A stretch of DNA of 32,350 nt from an uncultured Saprospiraceae bacterium (lineage in GTDB: Bacteria > Bacteroidota > Bacteroidia > Chitinophagales > Saprospiraceae), in contig CALFUK010000071.1 in the NCBI GenBank assembly GCA_937929945.1, positions 1-32,350 of the forward strand, in the 5' to 3' direction. Below are positions 24,464-32,350 of this stretch, in pieces (the stretch's first letter is position 1; the number at the start of each line of letters is the position of its first letter). Both the position numbers and the translations under genes were made by a program. A model generated the notes under the pieces. That model had not been told where the DNA came from. It saw only the letters and a program-made list of their open reading frames with translations, and ran no database searches.

Positions 24464-25506
24464 TTACGCTTCCTGAACCAAAGGAGTAGGACAATCACCA
24501 TAATCACCATCACAGCTAATAGTATAAAATAGCCATAGCGAAACCTGAGCTCGGGAATATATTCGAAATTCATCCCGTAAAGTCCAGTTAAGAAGGAGAG
24601 GGGTACGAAAATCGCTGTCATGATGGTGAGGACTTTCATGATCTCATTCATTCTAAAGTTAATTTCTGAGAGGTACAGCTCTTGCAGTCCATTGAGCAGG
24701 TCCCGCTGCGTATCCAGCATGTCTAATACATGTATGGTGTGATCATAGAGGCCTCGTAAATATACGTCAGTACTACTATGGATGACTTCATCTTCCATCC
24801 TGAGCATCTGGCTGATGGCTTCCCGCAGGGGGTAGATCATTTTACGGATTTTGATTATCTCTTTGCGCATCATGTGGATGGACTCTTTTTGATTGCCGGA
24901 GGCGTGGGCCAGGATTTCGTCCTCTTGTATTTCTACGTTCATTTGTATTTTTTCTATGACCTGGTAGTAGTAGTCTACGATGAGGTCACATAGAGCAAAC
25001 ATGAGGTAGTCAGCTCCTCGCTGTCTGATCTTGCCCTGTCCATCCTTCAGTCTCTTTCTGATCAGATGAAAGATGTCAGACTCGTCTTCTTGAAAGCTGA
25101 TCAGGAGGTTCTCGCGGAAGTATATGCTGATGTGCTCTGAGGATACAGTCATATTGGACTCATCATAGCTTAGTGCCTTCAATACGATTAAGTGGCCACC
25201 CGTGTAGCTGCCAAAAGATGGGCGCTTATGCACATCCACGATGTCTTCTAATACCAAGGGGCTGATGCCAAAAATATTGGCTATCTGATTGAGCCAAGTC
25301 GTGTCATGCAGTCCTCTGATGTCATACCAGTTGATGCGATCATTAATCTGCTTTGTCTGGACTATTTCATTATTGTTGATCAGAGAATCTTGACAATCGC
25401 TCTCGTTATAGCTGAGATGATGGATGCTGCTTTGTGAGACTTTCTGCTCTCCGGTGAAGATGATTGTTCCAGGCGGTTGGCCTGTTTTACGTCTTGATTT
25501 ACTCAT
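24454..25506 (-). CDS. corA: CorA family magnesium/cobalt transporter
   Basis: A 350-residue CorA-type channel. A large soluble N-terminal domain (about 1-285) is followed by two C-terminal membrane helices at about 288-308 and 323-343. The signature Y310-G311-M312-N313 lies at the end of helix 1, followed by FEYIPEL, and the protein ends in the basic RKRKWL tail. CorA forms homopentamers in the inner membrane and admits Mg2+, sometimes Co2+ or Ni2+; some relatives export Zn2+. The GMN motif being intact indicates a working selectivity filter. The DUF3124 remnant follows with a 10-nt overlap. Confidence 0.93.
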   Translation of the reverse strand: MSKSRRKTGQPPGTIIFTGEQKVSQSSIHHLSYNESDCQDSLINNNEIVQTKQINDRINWYDIRGLHDTTWLNQIANIFGISPLVLEDIVDVHKRPSFGSYTGGHLIVLKALSYDESNMTVSSEHISIYFRENLLISFQEDESDIFHLIRKRLKDGQGKIRQRGADYLMFALCDLIVDYYYQVIEKIQMNVEIQEDEILAHASGNQKESIHMMRKEIIKIRKMIYPLREAISQMLRMEDEVIHSSTDVYLRGLYDHTIHVLDMLDTQRDLLNGLQELYLSEINFRMNEIMKVLTIMTAIFVPLSFLTGLYGMNFEYIPELRFRYGYFILLAVMVIMVIVLLLWFRKRKWL

Positions 25507-25685
25507 CGTTTTGTCTTTATTATTCCAATAGAAGTGTTGTCTACTGGTAAGATACCATTTATTAAAAAGTCTTGAAGCTATGCAGAAGCGATAACAAGAA
25601 GTGGTGGACTGACCCTCTTATGCCATAAAGCTCATTATCACCTGATAGCTCGGTCTTAGACATAGTTAAGCCATGCCAAGCATCA

Positions 25686-26366
25686 TCAGGAAGCATCCAG
25701 AGCTGCAAAGACAAATTTATTCACAATGATCTCTAAGGTGTCGAGCTTCGTTTTCTTATTCTTTAAGTCAGTCAGCCGGGGGAGGTGCTCGGCGTAGTAG
25801 ATCTGGTTATTTACCATTTCGAATACAGTGCTGGATAGCGTCCGAGGGTAGTCAAATTCTGGATTGACTTCTTTTATAATATCGGCAATCTTATTCACCA
25901 TGAGCTTGTAAGAGATGAAGAGGCCGTCCTTATTTTCTTTATCCACATCACGGATGTGGTACGATTTAGAGCTTTCTTGGATCATGATCTCTTGCAGGAT
26001 TTTTTGATTGGCGAATCCGTGGATGTCTTGTTCATGCGCTGCGAAGATGATGGAGTGCAGTACCTTCTTGAGTTTTCTTCTGGGGTCTTCGATATTGACA
26101 GTATGAAAGTCGATGAGGTAGTGTACCCATTCCCAGTACCAAGAGTTGAGGTAGAGCAGGAGTAAGTGCTTATTCTCAAAGTAGCGATAGATCGATACTT
26201 CTGCAGAGGACATGGCAGTCGCCAGCTTTTTGAAGGTGAATTGCTCAAAACCCAGCTCGTGCATGAGTACGATGGTGTGCTGCAGGAGCTTCTGCCCGAA
26301 TTTAGAGTCTTGTGGGTCTTTCAAAAAGAGCTTCTCCGGGAGGTCAAACTTAATATCTCTAGACAT
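25686..26366 (-). CDS. TetR/AcrR family regulator
   Basis: A 226-residue one-component regulator. The N-terminal TetR helix-turn-helix is at about 28-72, with FTFKKLATAMSSAEVSIYRYFENKHLLL containing the typical 'YRYF-xx-K-xx-L' ending. The rest is an all-helical ligand/dimer domain. It is divergent from the HPF-like gene and the exporter operon. TetR proteins commonly repress adjacent exporters until a ligand binds, so control of the ABC-HlyD-TolC system is the likely role (inference from position). Confidence 0.88.
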   Translation of the reverse strand: MSRDIKFDLPEKLFLKDPQDSKFGQKLLQHTIVLMHELGFEQFTFKKLATAMSSAEVSIYRYFENKHLLLLYLNSWYWEWVHYLIDFHTVNIEDPRRKLKKVLHSIIFAAHEQDIHGFANQKILQEIMIQESSKSYHIRDVDKENKDGLFISYKLMVNKIADIIKEVNPEFDYPRTLSSTVFEMVNNQIYYAEHLPRLTDLKNKKTKLDTLEIIVNKFVFAALDAS

Positions 26367-26418
26367 CTTTCATAAAATGATAGTACAATATACAACTATA
26401 AGTATAAAATAAAACTAT

Positions 26419-26434
26419 TAGTTAACATAAACTA
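26419..26434. promoter_or_regulatory. Candidate TetR operator
   Basis: TAGTT-N6-AACTA is an inverted repeat in the 137-nt divergent spacer between the tetR and HPF-like genes. The region is very A/T-rich, so chance symmetry is a real possibility. It is placed to affect both promoters. Confidence 0.3.
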
Positions 26435-26474
26435 TATTTAAGTAAGTAATACTAACATTATTGTTTAATTAGTC

Positions 26475-26482
26475 TATATTTG
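26475..26482 (+). promoter_or_regulatory. Bacteroidota -7 box (TATATTTG) of the HPF-like gene
   Basis: TATATTTG is an exact match to the Bacteroidota -7 consensus TAnnTTTG and lies 21 nt before the HPF-like ATG. I found no convincing -33 TTG at the usual distance, so the assignment rests on the -7 box and position. Confidence 0.5.
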
Positions 26483-26503
26483 CACTCACAAAGAGACCAT
26501 AGT

Positions 26504-26821
26504 ATGAATATTACAGTCAGAAATAAGGCGCAAGTCCCCAATAAGTACATTAGATTTGCCAAATGGAAGATGAGAAAGCTGCAAGAAAAATTTGGTCAGC
26601 TGCTCTACACTAAGCTCTATGTCACATCGGAAGGTTCCCGATCTCCAGTGTACCAGATTACATTCATATTAGGTGTGCCTGGTCATGACATCATAGTGAA
26701 GCATAAGTCGGAGGATATGAAATCTCTTTTAGCTGTTTCTATTGATAGGGTCATCCTGTCCCTTGCTCGCCATAAGGACAAGCACATTGAAAAATGCAGA
26801 TTAGACTATACACCTAAATGA
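26504..26821 (+). CDS. HPF/RaiA-like ribosome hibernation family protein
   Basis: A 105-residue protein from the ATG at 26504; eight further in-frame codons upstream overlap the -7 box and are unlikely to be translated. It has the beta-alpha-beta-beta-beta-alpha pattern of short HPF/RaiA (S30AE) proteins: MNITVRNKAQ as strand 1, helix 1 at about 12-28, and GVPGHDIIVKHKSEDMKSLL leading into the C-terminal helix (VDRVILSLARHKDKH). Such proteins bind the 30S decoding centre in resting cells. The sequence diverges from standard HPF, so ribosome binding is uncertain. It stands 124 nt before the ABC gene. Confidence 0.72.
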   Translation: MNITVRNKAQVPNKYIRFAKWKMRKLQEKFGQLLYTKLYVTSEGSRSPVYQITFILGVPGHDIIVKHKSEDMKSLLAVSIDRVILSLARHKDKHIEKCRLDYTPK

Positions 26822-26945
26822 AACATTGTATAATTAATATGTCCATCAATGCAACAAATGGCCTAGATTCTATGTATTTCATAGCTGCACGGACTTCAGG
26901 CAAGTGTATGCCCGAGACCAGTAGCTTTTATTTACGATTAAATAT

Positions 26946-28643
26946 ATGTCCGTCATGTCCCAAACCATGAGTCGTCTTACGGCCTTTCAGAGATTTAAGC
27001 GTCTGCTTCAGAGGGACAAGAAGGACATCAGTCAGGTGTACATCTATGCTTTCTTCAATGGATTAGTCAATCTCTCGCTGCCTCTCGGCATCCAAGCCAT
27101 CATCAATCTCATCCAAGGGGGCGAGATCACGAGCTCGTGGATGATTCTGGTCTTTGTGGTCATTGGTGGAATCGGCCTGACGGGCTATCTCCAGCTCCTG
27201 CAGCTGCGCATCGTGGAGAATATAGCCCAGAAAATTTTTAGCAGGGCCTCTTTCGAATTTGCCTATCGCATTCCGCGTATTAAGCACAGCGCCTTTGAAG
27301 ATTACTATGCCCCAGAGCTGACCAATCGTTTTTTTGATACCATGACCATCCAGAAAGGTCTGCCAAAGATTCTGATCGATTTTTCATTGGCGCTCTTTCA
27401 AATTGTAGTCGGTCTGATCGTCCTCAGTTTGTATCACACTTTCTTTATCATCTTCAGCATTATATTGGTCGCTTTAATTTATTTTATCATTGCCATCACT
27501 GGGCCGCGTGGTCTACGGACCAGCATCAAAGAGTCGAGCTCCAAGTATAAGATCGCTTTTTGGCTGGAGGAGATCGCCAGAACTAAGATGTCATTTAAGC
27601 TGATCAGCGAATCAGACTATGACCTGAGTCAGAGTAATGAAAAGGTGAATCAATACCTGACGGATCGAGAGAATCATTTTAAAATATTGATTGGTCAGTT
27701 CAGCTATCTCATTGGTTTCAAGGTGGTCATCGCTGCTGGATTATTGATCACAGGTAGCATCCTAGTCTTTAATCAAGAAATGAATATTGGACAGTTCGTG
27801 GCAGCAGAGATCATCATCATCTTGATCATCGCTTCGGTAGAAAAGCTGATCAAGTCGCTTGACTCGATTTACGATGTCCTGACAGCATTAGAAAAAATAG
27901 GCTACGTCTTGGACATGCCTCTGGATCAAGACGATGGATTAGAATTCAAGGATGAGCAAGTAGCTTTCTCAGTGACGGCTGATCGCTTGTACTATAAGTT
28001 TCCGAATGATTCTTCTAACACGATCGATGGCTTTGATCTACACGTACCCGAAGGTAAGTCTGTCATCATCGACGGTCCATCTGGGTCTGGCAAGTCTACC
28101 TTTCTACAGTTGCTCAGCGGTATCCTTCATCCAGACCGAGGCATTATCAAGTACAAAGGGTTTCCTCTTCAGTCCCTCAATATGGGTAAACTGAGGAAAC
28201 ACATCGGCTTCTCGCTGAGTCAGCACGATATCTTCCAGGGGACGGTCCTTGACAATATCAAGATGGGCAGGGATGTTAGCGCCACACAGATCACCACGGC
28301 CATCAGAATCACTCGACTCGATGACTTTATCTCTTCCATCCCTCTGGGCCTAAAGACGATCTTAGATCCCGAAGGAAGAAAGCTGCCTCGCAGTGTCCAG
28401 GATAAGATAAAACTGGCCCGCGCCATCGTGAATGAACCTAAACTACTCATCTTGGAAGATCCGCTGAACCACATCAGCAGTGATGAAAAAGAGAACATCA
28501 TCAGCGAAGTCGTCAGGAATAAGCCATGGTCTATCATCATCACCACGGTCAGTCCCATCTGGAGTAAATACATCTCCGATAAGGTCCTGATCGAAAAGGG
28601 TCGAGTCATTTATTCTTCATTTGAATCTGATAGTCATGCTTAA
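26946..28643 (+). CDS. Type-1-secretion-like ABC half-transporter with degenerate ATPase motifs
   Basis: A 565-residue membrane-ATPase fusion. The type-1 exporter membrane domain (about 20-310) has about six helices and no C39 peptidase domain. The nucleotide-binding domain covers about 335-560. Walker A is intact (G377-PSGSGK383-ST), as is the Q-loop (Q426 in SQHDIFQGTVLDNI). The signature LSGGQ reads L480-PRSV; Walker B plus catalytic Glu (normally DE) reads E504-D505 in LLILEDPLNHI; and the H-loop His is absent (IIITTVSPIW). It forms an operon with hlyD- and tolC-like genes, overlapping the former by 8 nt. The role is probably export through a tripartite channel; the cargo is unknown and ATP hydrolysis is questionable. 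Confidence 0.87.
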   Translation: MSVMSQTMSRLTAFQRFKRLLQRDKKDISQVYIYAFFNGLVNLSLPLGIQAIINLIQGGEITSSWMILVFVVIGGIGLTGYLQLLQLRIVENIAQKIFSRASFEFAYRIPRIKHSAFEDYYAPELTNRFFDTMTIQKGLPKILIDFSLALFQIVVGLIVLSLYHTFFIIFSIILVALIYFIIAITGPRGLRTSIKESSSKYKIAFWLEEIARTKMSFKLISESDYDLSQSNEKVNQYLTDRENHFKILIGQFSYLIGFKVVIAAGLLITGSILVFNQEMNIGQFVAAEIIIILIIASVEKLIKSLDSIYDVLTALEKIGYVLDMPLDQDDGLEFKDEQVAFSVTADRLYYKFPNDSSNTIDGFDLHVPEGKSVIIDGPSGSGKSTFLQLLSGILHPDRGIIKYKGFPLQSLNMGKLRKHIGFSLSQHDIFQGTVLDNIKMGRDVSATQITTAIRITRLDDFISSIPLGLKTILDPEGRKLPRSVQDKIKLARAIVNEPKLLILEDPLNHISSDEKENIISEVVRNKPWSIIITTVSPIWSKYISDKVLIEKGRVIYSSFESDSHA

Positions 28644-30006
28644 CATCGCCCAGAAGTCCATTGACGATAAAATAGATAAGAGTCGGTACTCTGCCTTTCG
28701 CAGATTAGATGAGCGCTCTATCTCTCAGACCCTGCTACGGCTCTTAGCTGTGGTGGCGATCGTAGGCATCCTGGCACTCTTCCTGCCATGGACACAGAAC
28801 ATCAGATCAAAGGGCTACGTGTCTGCGCTCAATCCCTACGACAAGCCTCAGGCCATACAGTCTCTGATCGATGGCAAGATCGTGAAGTGGTTTGTGCAGG
28901 AAGGTGCCTCTGTGAATGCCGGTGATACCATACTCAGGATAGAAGAATCTAAAGAAGCATACTTAGATCCAGAGATCCTGACTCGCACTAGAAGCCAGAT
29001 AGAGGCCAAGGAGGAATCAGTCAATGCCTATAAAATCAAGGTGCAGAATCTGAAGGAGCAGGCTGCAGCCATAGCCCAAAATCGAGATGTAAAGCTGCAG
29101 CAGAATGAGATAAAAATCAATCAAGTCAAGCTTAAAATACAAAGTGATAGTCTGGCGCTCGTCGCTGCCGATATCGATCAGCAGAACTCTAAGAAGCAGT
29201 ATGATCGGACTAATGAACTCTATAAAAAGGGCATCAAGTCACTGACTGAAGTGGAGCTGAAAGACCTGAAGTGGCAAAAGGCACAAGCCAAGTACTTAGA
29301 CATTCAGAATAAGATGAGCAACTATCAAAATGACATCAATAATCTGAGTGCGAATGCCTTTGCGATCAAGAACGAAGTGAATGAAAAGCTCGCGAAAATC
29401 AACTCAGATATCCAATCGACTAATTCGCTGCAATATAATAGTGTCGGGGAGGTCAATAAGCTGGAGTCTAAGTATAATCAATATGAAGTCAGATCAAACG
29501 CTTACTACATCACTTCACCCATCAAAGGCACCATCACTAAGGCTATGAGAATCGGCATTGGTGAATACATCAAGGCGGGAGAAGACATCATCAGCATCAT
29601 CCCAGAGGAGTATGAGCTAGCCGTAGAGATGTACGTGCGTCCGATGGATATGCCATTGATGAAGCGTGGGCAGCAAGTCCGTATCATGTTTGATGGATGG
29701 CCAGCGCTGATCTTCGCCGGCTGGCCAGACAATTCGTTTGGCACTTTCAGCGGTGAGGTATTCGCCATAGATCAGTTCATCAGTAAGAATGGAATGTATC
29801 GGATACTCGTGGTAGAATCAGAAGAGCTGCAGAAATGGCCAGAGCAGCTCCGCATCGGTGGTGGGGCTAATGCCTTAGTCTTGCTCAATAAGGTCCGGCT
29901 GTACTACGAGGTGTGGCGGCAGCTGAATGGTTTTCCAGCTGACTATTATCAGGATGAGATTAAGGCAGATAAAAAACTCAAAGCACCGATTAAGAAGATC
30001 AAATAA
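28636..30006 (+). CDS. HlyD-type membrane fusion protein
   Basis: A 456-residue periplasmic adaptor from the ATG at 28636, inside the end of the ABC gene (overlap ATGCTTAA). A TTG 15 nt upstream is a less likely start. A cytoplasmic N-terminus leads to one membrane helix (about 30-52). The first biotinyl-lipoyl half (SLIDGKIVKWFVQEGASVNA) is at about 75-105. Long coiled-coil hairpins run from about 110 to 290. The second lipoyl half (SPIKGTITKAMRIGIGEYIK) is at about 296-325, followed by the beta-barrel region. It should bridge the ABC protein in the inner membrane and the TolC-like channel encoded next. Confidence 0.92.
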   Translation: MLNIAQKSIDDKIDKSRYSAFRRLDERSISQTLLRLLAVVAIVGILALFLPWTQNIRSKGYVSALNPYDKPQAIQSLIDGKIVKWFVQEGASVNAGDTILRIEESKEAYLDPEILTRTRSQIEAKEESVNAYKIKVQNLKEQAAAIAQNRDVKLQQNEIKINQVKLKIQSDSLALVAADIDQQNSKKQYDRTNELYKKGIKSLTEVELKDLKWQKAQAKYLDIQNKMSNYQNDINNLSANAFAIKNEVNEKLAKINSDIQSTNSLQYNSVGEVNKLESKYNQYEVRSNAYYITSPIKGTITKAMRIGIGEYIKAGEDIISIIPEEYELAVEMYVRPMDMPLMKRGQQVRIMFDGWPALIFAGWPDNSFGTFSGEVFAIDQFISKNGMYRILVVESEELQKWPEQLRIGGGANALVLLNKVRLYYEVWRQLNGFPADYYQDEIKADKKLKAPIKKIK

Positions 30007-31478
30007 TGCAAGTACACTTTCATTTGATAGATGCCCCTTTCGGGATTGGACGATGCCTTAGGTCTGGGTGTCACTTGCATGGATTATTGGGAGCGCTGTT
30101 GTGGCTGATGATTGCAGCGTCTGCGCATCAGGTATCAGCACAAGACTCACTCATCATCCTGGATGACTATCTCGACATGGTGAGGCATCATCACCCCATG
30201 GCCATGCAGGCCCGACTGTTGGATGAGGTGTCGGATGTATATGATCTCAAGGCGAGAGCTGGATTCGACCCCACACTATCTTTAGATTATGATGCTAAAG
30301 AATTCGCAGATAAGAATTACTACCAGCGGCTGATGTCACAGCTCAAGCTTCCCACCTGGCTGGGAGCTGATGTAAAAGTAGCTTATGAGCGCAATCGTGG
30401 CCAATTTCTCAATGAGAGCGAATCTGTACCAGACAATGGACTGCTCGCGGCGGGCATCAGTATACCTCTAGGCCGAGGCCTGATCTTTGATGAGCGTCGG
30501 AGAGGATTACAGGAGGCCGAGCTGTACCGACAGGCGAATGACTTAAAGCGACGCGAACTGTTTAATAAGTTACTCTTCAGTGCATCTAAGGACTACCTCA
30601 AGTGGCAGGTGCTGCATGAGAAACTCAAAATTCAAAGGCGAGTCATTCAGATTGCCGAGGAGCGATTTCAGAATACCCGAGCTGGCTATGAAGTGGGTGA
30701 TCGGCCAGCTATCGATACCCTCGAGGCGACGGTGAATCTCAGGTCAAGACAGCAAGAACTCGCGAAGTTAGAGCTGAAGATTCTACATGCGCGCAATGTG
30801 GTGAATAACTATCTGTGGGATCAGGGTCGGCTGCCCTTAGAGCTGCAAGACAGCAGCAGGCCAGAATCATTGGATCTGACTCAGTCGGCTTATATGGTAG
30901 ACACGCTGCTGATCAGGTCGCCCGAACTTATGGCACAGATACCCACACTGAATCAGCTGCAGATCGAGCTGCGGATGGTAGAGCTGAATCAGCGGCTCGC
31001 TAAAGAAAATCTGAAGCCAGAACTAAATGTGAACTTCAATCCGCTGCTCAGAGTGGATGATGCAGATGCCTTAGTGAGGTATAATCCCCGCGACTATAAG
31101 TGGGGCCTAGACTTCTACTACCCACTGCTCAATCGGAAGTCCAGAGCGGACCTGCAGCTGCAGCGAATCAATGTAGAGCAAATCACGCTGGACCAGGACA
31201 TCACCAGGCAAAATCTGCAGACCGTGGTCAATAACCTCATCGCAGCAGAAACCAATCTGGCAGAGCAAACCACCCTGCTGAGTGATAATGTCATCGATTA
31301 TCAGACACTGCTGGAGACCGAACAGCTAAAATATCAGATCGGTGAAAGCTCGCTCTTCTTGATCAACAGTCGAGAGACCAAACTTCTTGACGCATCTTTT
31401 AAAATGCTGGATCTTCAAGAACTCATCGTATTGACCAGATTCGATCTGGTGAATGTCTACCAGCTCTTTAGTCCGTGA
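30006..31478 (+). CDS. TolC family outer-membrane channel protein
   Basis: A 490-residue protein whose ATG shares one base with the hlyD-like stop (TAATG). The hydrophobic signal segment (about 27-43, LLGALLWLMIAASAHQVSAQ) follows an unusually long 26-residue N-terminal region, so a later TTG start (near residue 24) is possible. The mature part has the two-fold TolC repeat of long helices: VLHEKLKIQRRVIQIAEERF with NTRAGYEVGDRPAIDTLEA in the first half, and TNLAEQTTLLSDNVIDYQTL with EQLKYQIGESSLFLINSRET in the second. It forms the outer-membrane exit of the export system. Confidence 0.92.
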   Translation: MQVHFHLIDAPFGIGRCLRSGCHLHGLLGALLWLMIAASAHQVSAQDSLIILDDYLDMVRHHHPMAMQARLLDEVSDVYDLKARAGFDPTLSLDYDAKEFADKNYYQRLMSQLKLPTWLGADVKVAYERNRGQFLNESESVPDNGLLAAGISIPLGRGLIFDERRRGLQEAELYRQANDLKRRELFNKLLFSASKDYLKWQVLHEKLKIQRRVIQIAEERFQNTRAGYEVGDRPAIDTLEATVNLRSRQQELAKLELKILHARNVVNNYLWDQGRLPLELQDSSRPESLDLTQSAYMVDTLLIRSPELMAQIPTLNQLQIELRMVELNQRLAKENLKPELNVNFNPLLRVDDADALVRYNPRDYKWGLDFYYPLLNRKSRADLQLQRINVEQITLDQDITRQNLQTVVNNLIAAETNLAEQTTLLSDNVIDYQTLLETEQLKYQIGESSLFLINSRETKLLDASFKMLDLQELIVLTRFDLVNVYQLFSP

Positions 31479-31827
31479 CGAAGCTATGAGCCTAGCACAC
31501 ACATGCATCACCACCCCTTCTTGACTCTACTCTAAAGTGTCATTTCGAACATTATGCATGTCCTACGGTATAGTGGTAGAATCAATCAATACTATGATGT
31601 GCAAAAAAAAAATAAAATCTTCTCGGAGATTTCTTAAAGCACCCGTAGGTGATGTTATTAAGGTATATCTACCTGTGAACAAAAAAAGAATTTTATTCTC
31701 TATACCACAGACTTCTTCTAATCCTGCTTTCAGCCAAAATCTGGAGAGTGCTCGAGTGGCGACGAATTAAGTCTTTCCCATCCTCTGAGACAAGTTCTAA
31801 TACATTCTATAACAAAAATCACCCACG
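31479..31827. other. 349-nt region without a recognised gene
   Basis: A frame at 31537-31770 (GTG start; ATGs at 31558 and 31594) would encode a basic 58-77 residue protein, including SRRFLKAPVGDVIKVYLPVN. It resembles nothing I know, so I leave it uncalled. The small inverted repeat AAATCT-TCTCGG-AGATTT (about 31616-31633) is followed on the minus strand by a T-rich run, as in a terminator. No minus-strand gene precedes it. CAATACTAT (31588-31596) partly echoes the shared intergenic motif. Confidence 0.4.
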
Positions 31828-32350
31828 ATGAAAAATACAATATTAACGACCATACAGAATCCTCACGAAGACATCAAGAAATACTAGGAGTACAATGCAA
31901 TGTTAGCTCGAGAATTCAACTTAAAGATAGAGCTCATAGGAAGCTCACCCAGGATCAGCATGAGTGCTGTGCCTAATGCAGTAGCTGGTGTCGGTATAGA
32001 TCAACAGTCTCAAAACTATGTGGAGCAAAAGACGCTGGAGTCTAATACTGGAGCTGTAGAGAAGTACGCTGAATTTCTCCGACTATTTCATCCTAATGTT
32101 GATTTTAGTGTAAAAATCGGCACTCTCGAAGGAATAGAGCGAGAGAATAGCATAAAGGAAGAAGGCTTACTCTGGACGATCAATCAGAAAAGCGATGATA
32201 ACCTATTCAATCAGATCCTTGGTACGACCGAGACAGATCTGTCAAAGAATACCACGCTTCCGTCGCTTACAATTCCTGAAAATCATACTTATGAGACGCC
32301 TAAGTCCATTCTGGTTGTCATCAGAGATACGCCGAACATCAATCTGGATG
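31828..32350 (+). pseudogene. UspA-like gene with in-frame TAG, incomplete at window end
   Basis: From the ATG at 31828 the frame reads MKNTILTTIQNPHEDIKKY, then TAG at 31885-31887, then EYNAMLAREFNLKIELIGSS and onward with no further stop to the window edge. The two sides fit together as strand 1, helix 1 and strand 2 of a universal stress protein, with the stop inside helix 1. Downstream HPNVDFSVKIGTLEG resembles the second Usp strand pair. Translation could restart at ATG 31900 (residue 25), but strand 1 would be lost. TAG ends other genes here, for example the phosphotransferase, so it is not reassigned. A nonsense mutation (CAG to TAG) or a read error is most likely. Confidence 0.6.

Noticed and set aside
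28220-28609. 129-codon minus-strand frame
   Set aside because: It is the antisense of the ABC ATPase domain, which is well supported; the translation is low-complexity hydrophobic/serine sequence typical of such shadows.
31616-31633. Inverted repeat followed on the minus strand by a T-rich run, like a terminator
   Set aside because: No minus-strand gene lies upstream of it; A/T-rich composition makes chance likely.
31885-31887. TAG read as a sense codon (code reassignment or suppression)
   Set aside because: TAG is the natural stop of several intact genes here, including the phosphotransferase, TraB-like and SulP genes.
1-32350. CRISPR arrays, tRNA or rRNA genes, insertion sequences
   Set aside because: I saw no regularly spaced repeats, no tRNA-like cloverleaf or rRNA stretches, and no transposase or flanking terminal repeats by reading; a covariance-model search was not possible.

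Overview
The window looks like chromosomal DNA of a free-living member of Bacteroidota, plausibly a marine Saprospiria-type lineage (the lineage is inference). The phylum call rests on a GLPGLI-family protein beside a TonB-receptor-like outer-membrane barrel, an M36 protease ending in a type IX secretion (T9SS) sorting domain, and promoter-like elements close to the Bacteroidota TTG / TAnnTTTG consensus. Strong Shine-Dalgarno sequences are generally absent. I saw no tRNA, rRNA, CRISPR array, insertion sequence or prophage. Most of the window reads as ordinary housekeeping and envelope genes.

Layout. 1-624 is the 3' end of a sodium/solute symporter. A small membrane protein (-) and an APH-fold phosphotransferase (+) follow. 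2324-8253 holds a two-component system (response regulator and kinase, 8-nt overlap, minus strand) facing a GLPGLI protein and a 911-aa barrel protein on the plus strand. 8509-12084 (-) is a large secreted M36 metalloprotease. 12226-13958 (+) carries rlmB and a TraB/GumN lipoprotein. 14156-17467 has a small membrane protein (-), a SulP/STAS anion transporter (+) and an XRE-cupin regulator (-). 17468-17944 is a gene-poor stretch with a palindrome, a promoter-like element and a clear intrinsic terminator, so probably a short RNA. A TTG-started lipoprotein (-) and the ABC-F factor ettA (+) come next.

20554-23107 (-) is a compact six-gene cluster: DUF1328, CsbD, YtxH, a Holin-X-type membrane protein, an unknown 93-aa protein and an AI-2E-family permease. 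The DUF1328 gene (54 aa) is easily missed. Its families suggest an envelope or general-stress operon. Upstream lie a 12-bp bulged hairpin and a candidate 43-aa membrane peptide gene with its own promoter-like element. 23610-25506 (-) has a hot-dog thioesterase, a frameshifted DUF3124 gene and a CorA transporter.

25686-31478 pairs a TetR regulator (-) with a plus-strand run: an HPF/RaiA-like protein, an ABC half-transporter, an HlyD adaptor and a TolC-type channel. The last three genes overlap and form a tripartite type-1-like export system. The ABC protein keeps Walker A and the Q-loop, but the signature motif, Walker B/catalytic pair and H-loop are all altered. This is the most unusual machinery in the window. 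The right edge holds the start of a UspA-like gene with an in-frame TAG at codon 20.
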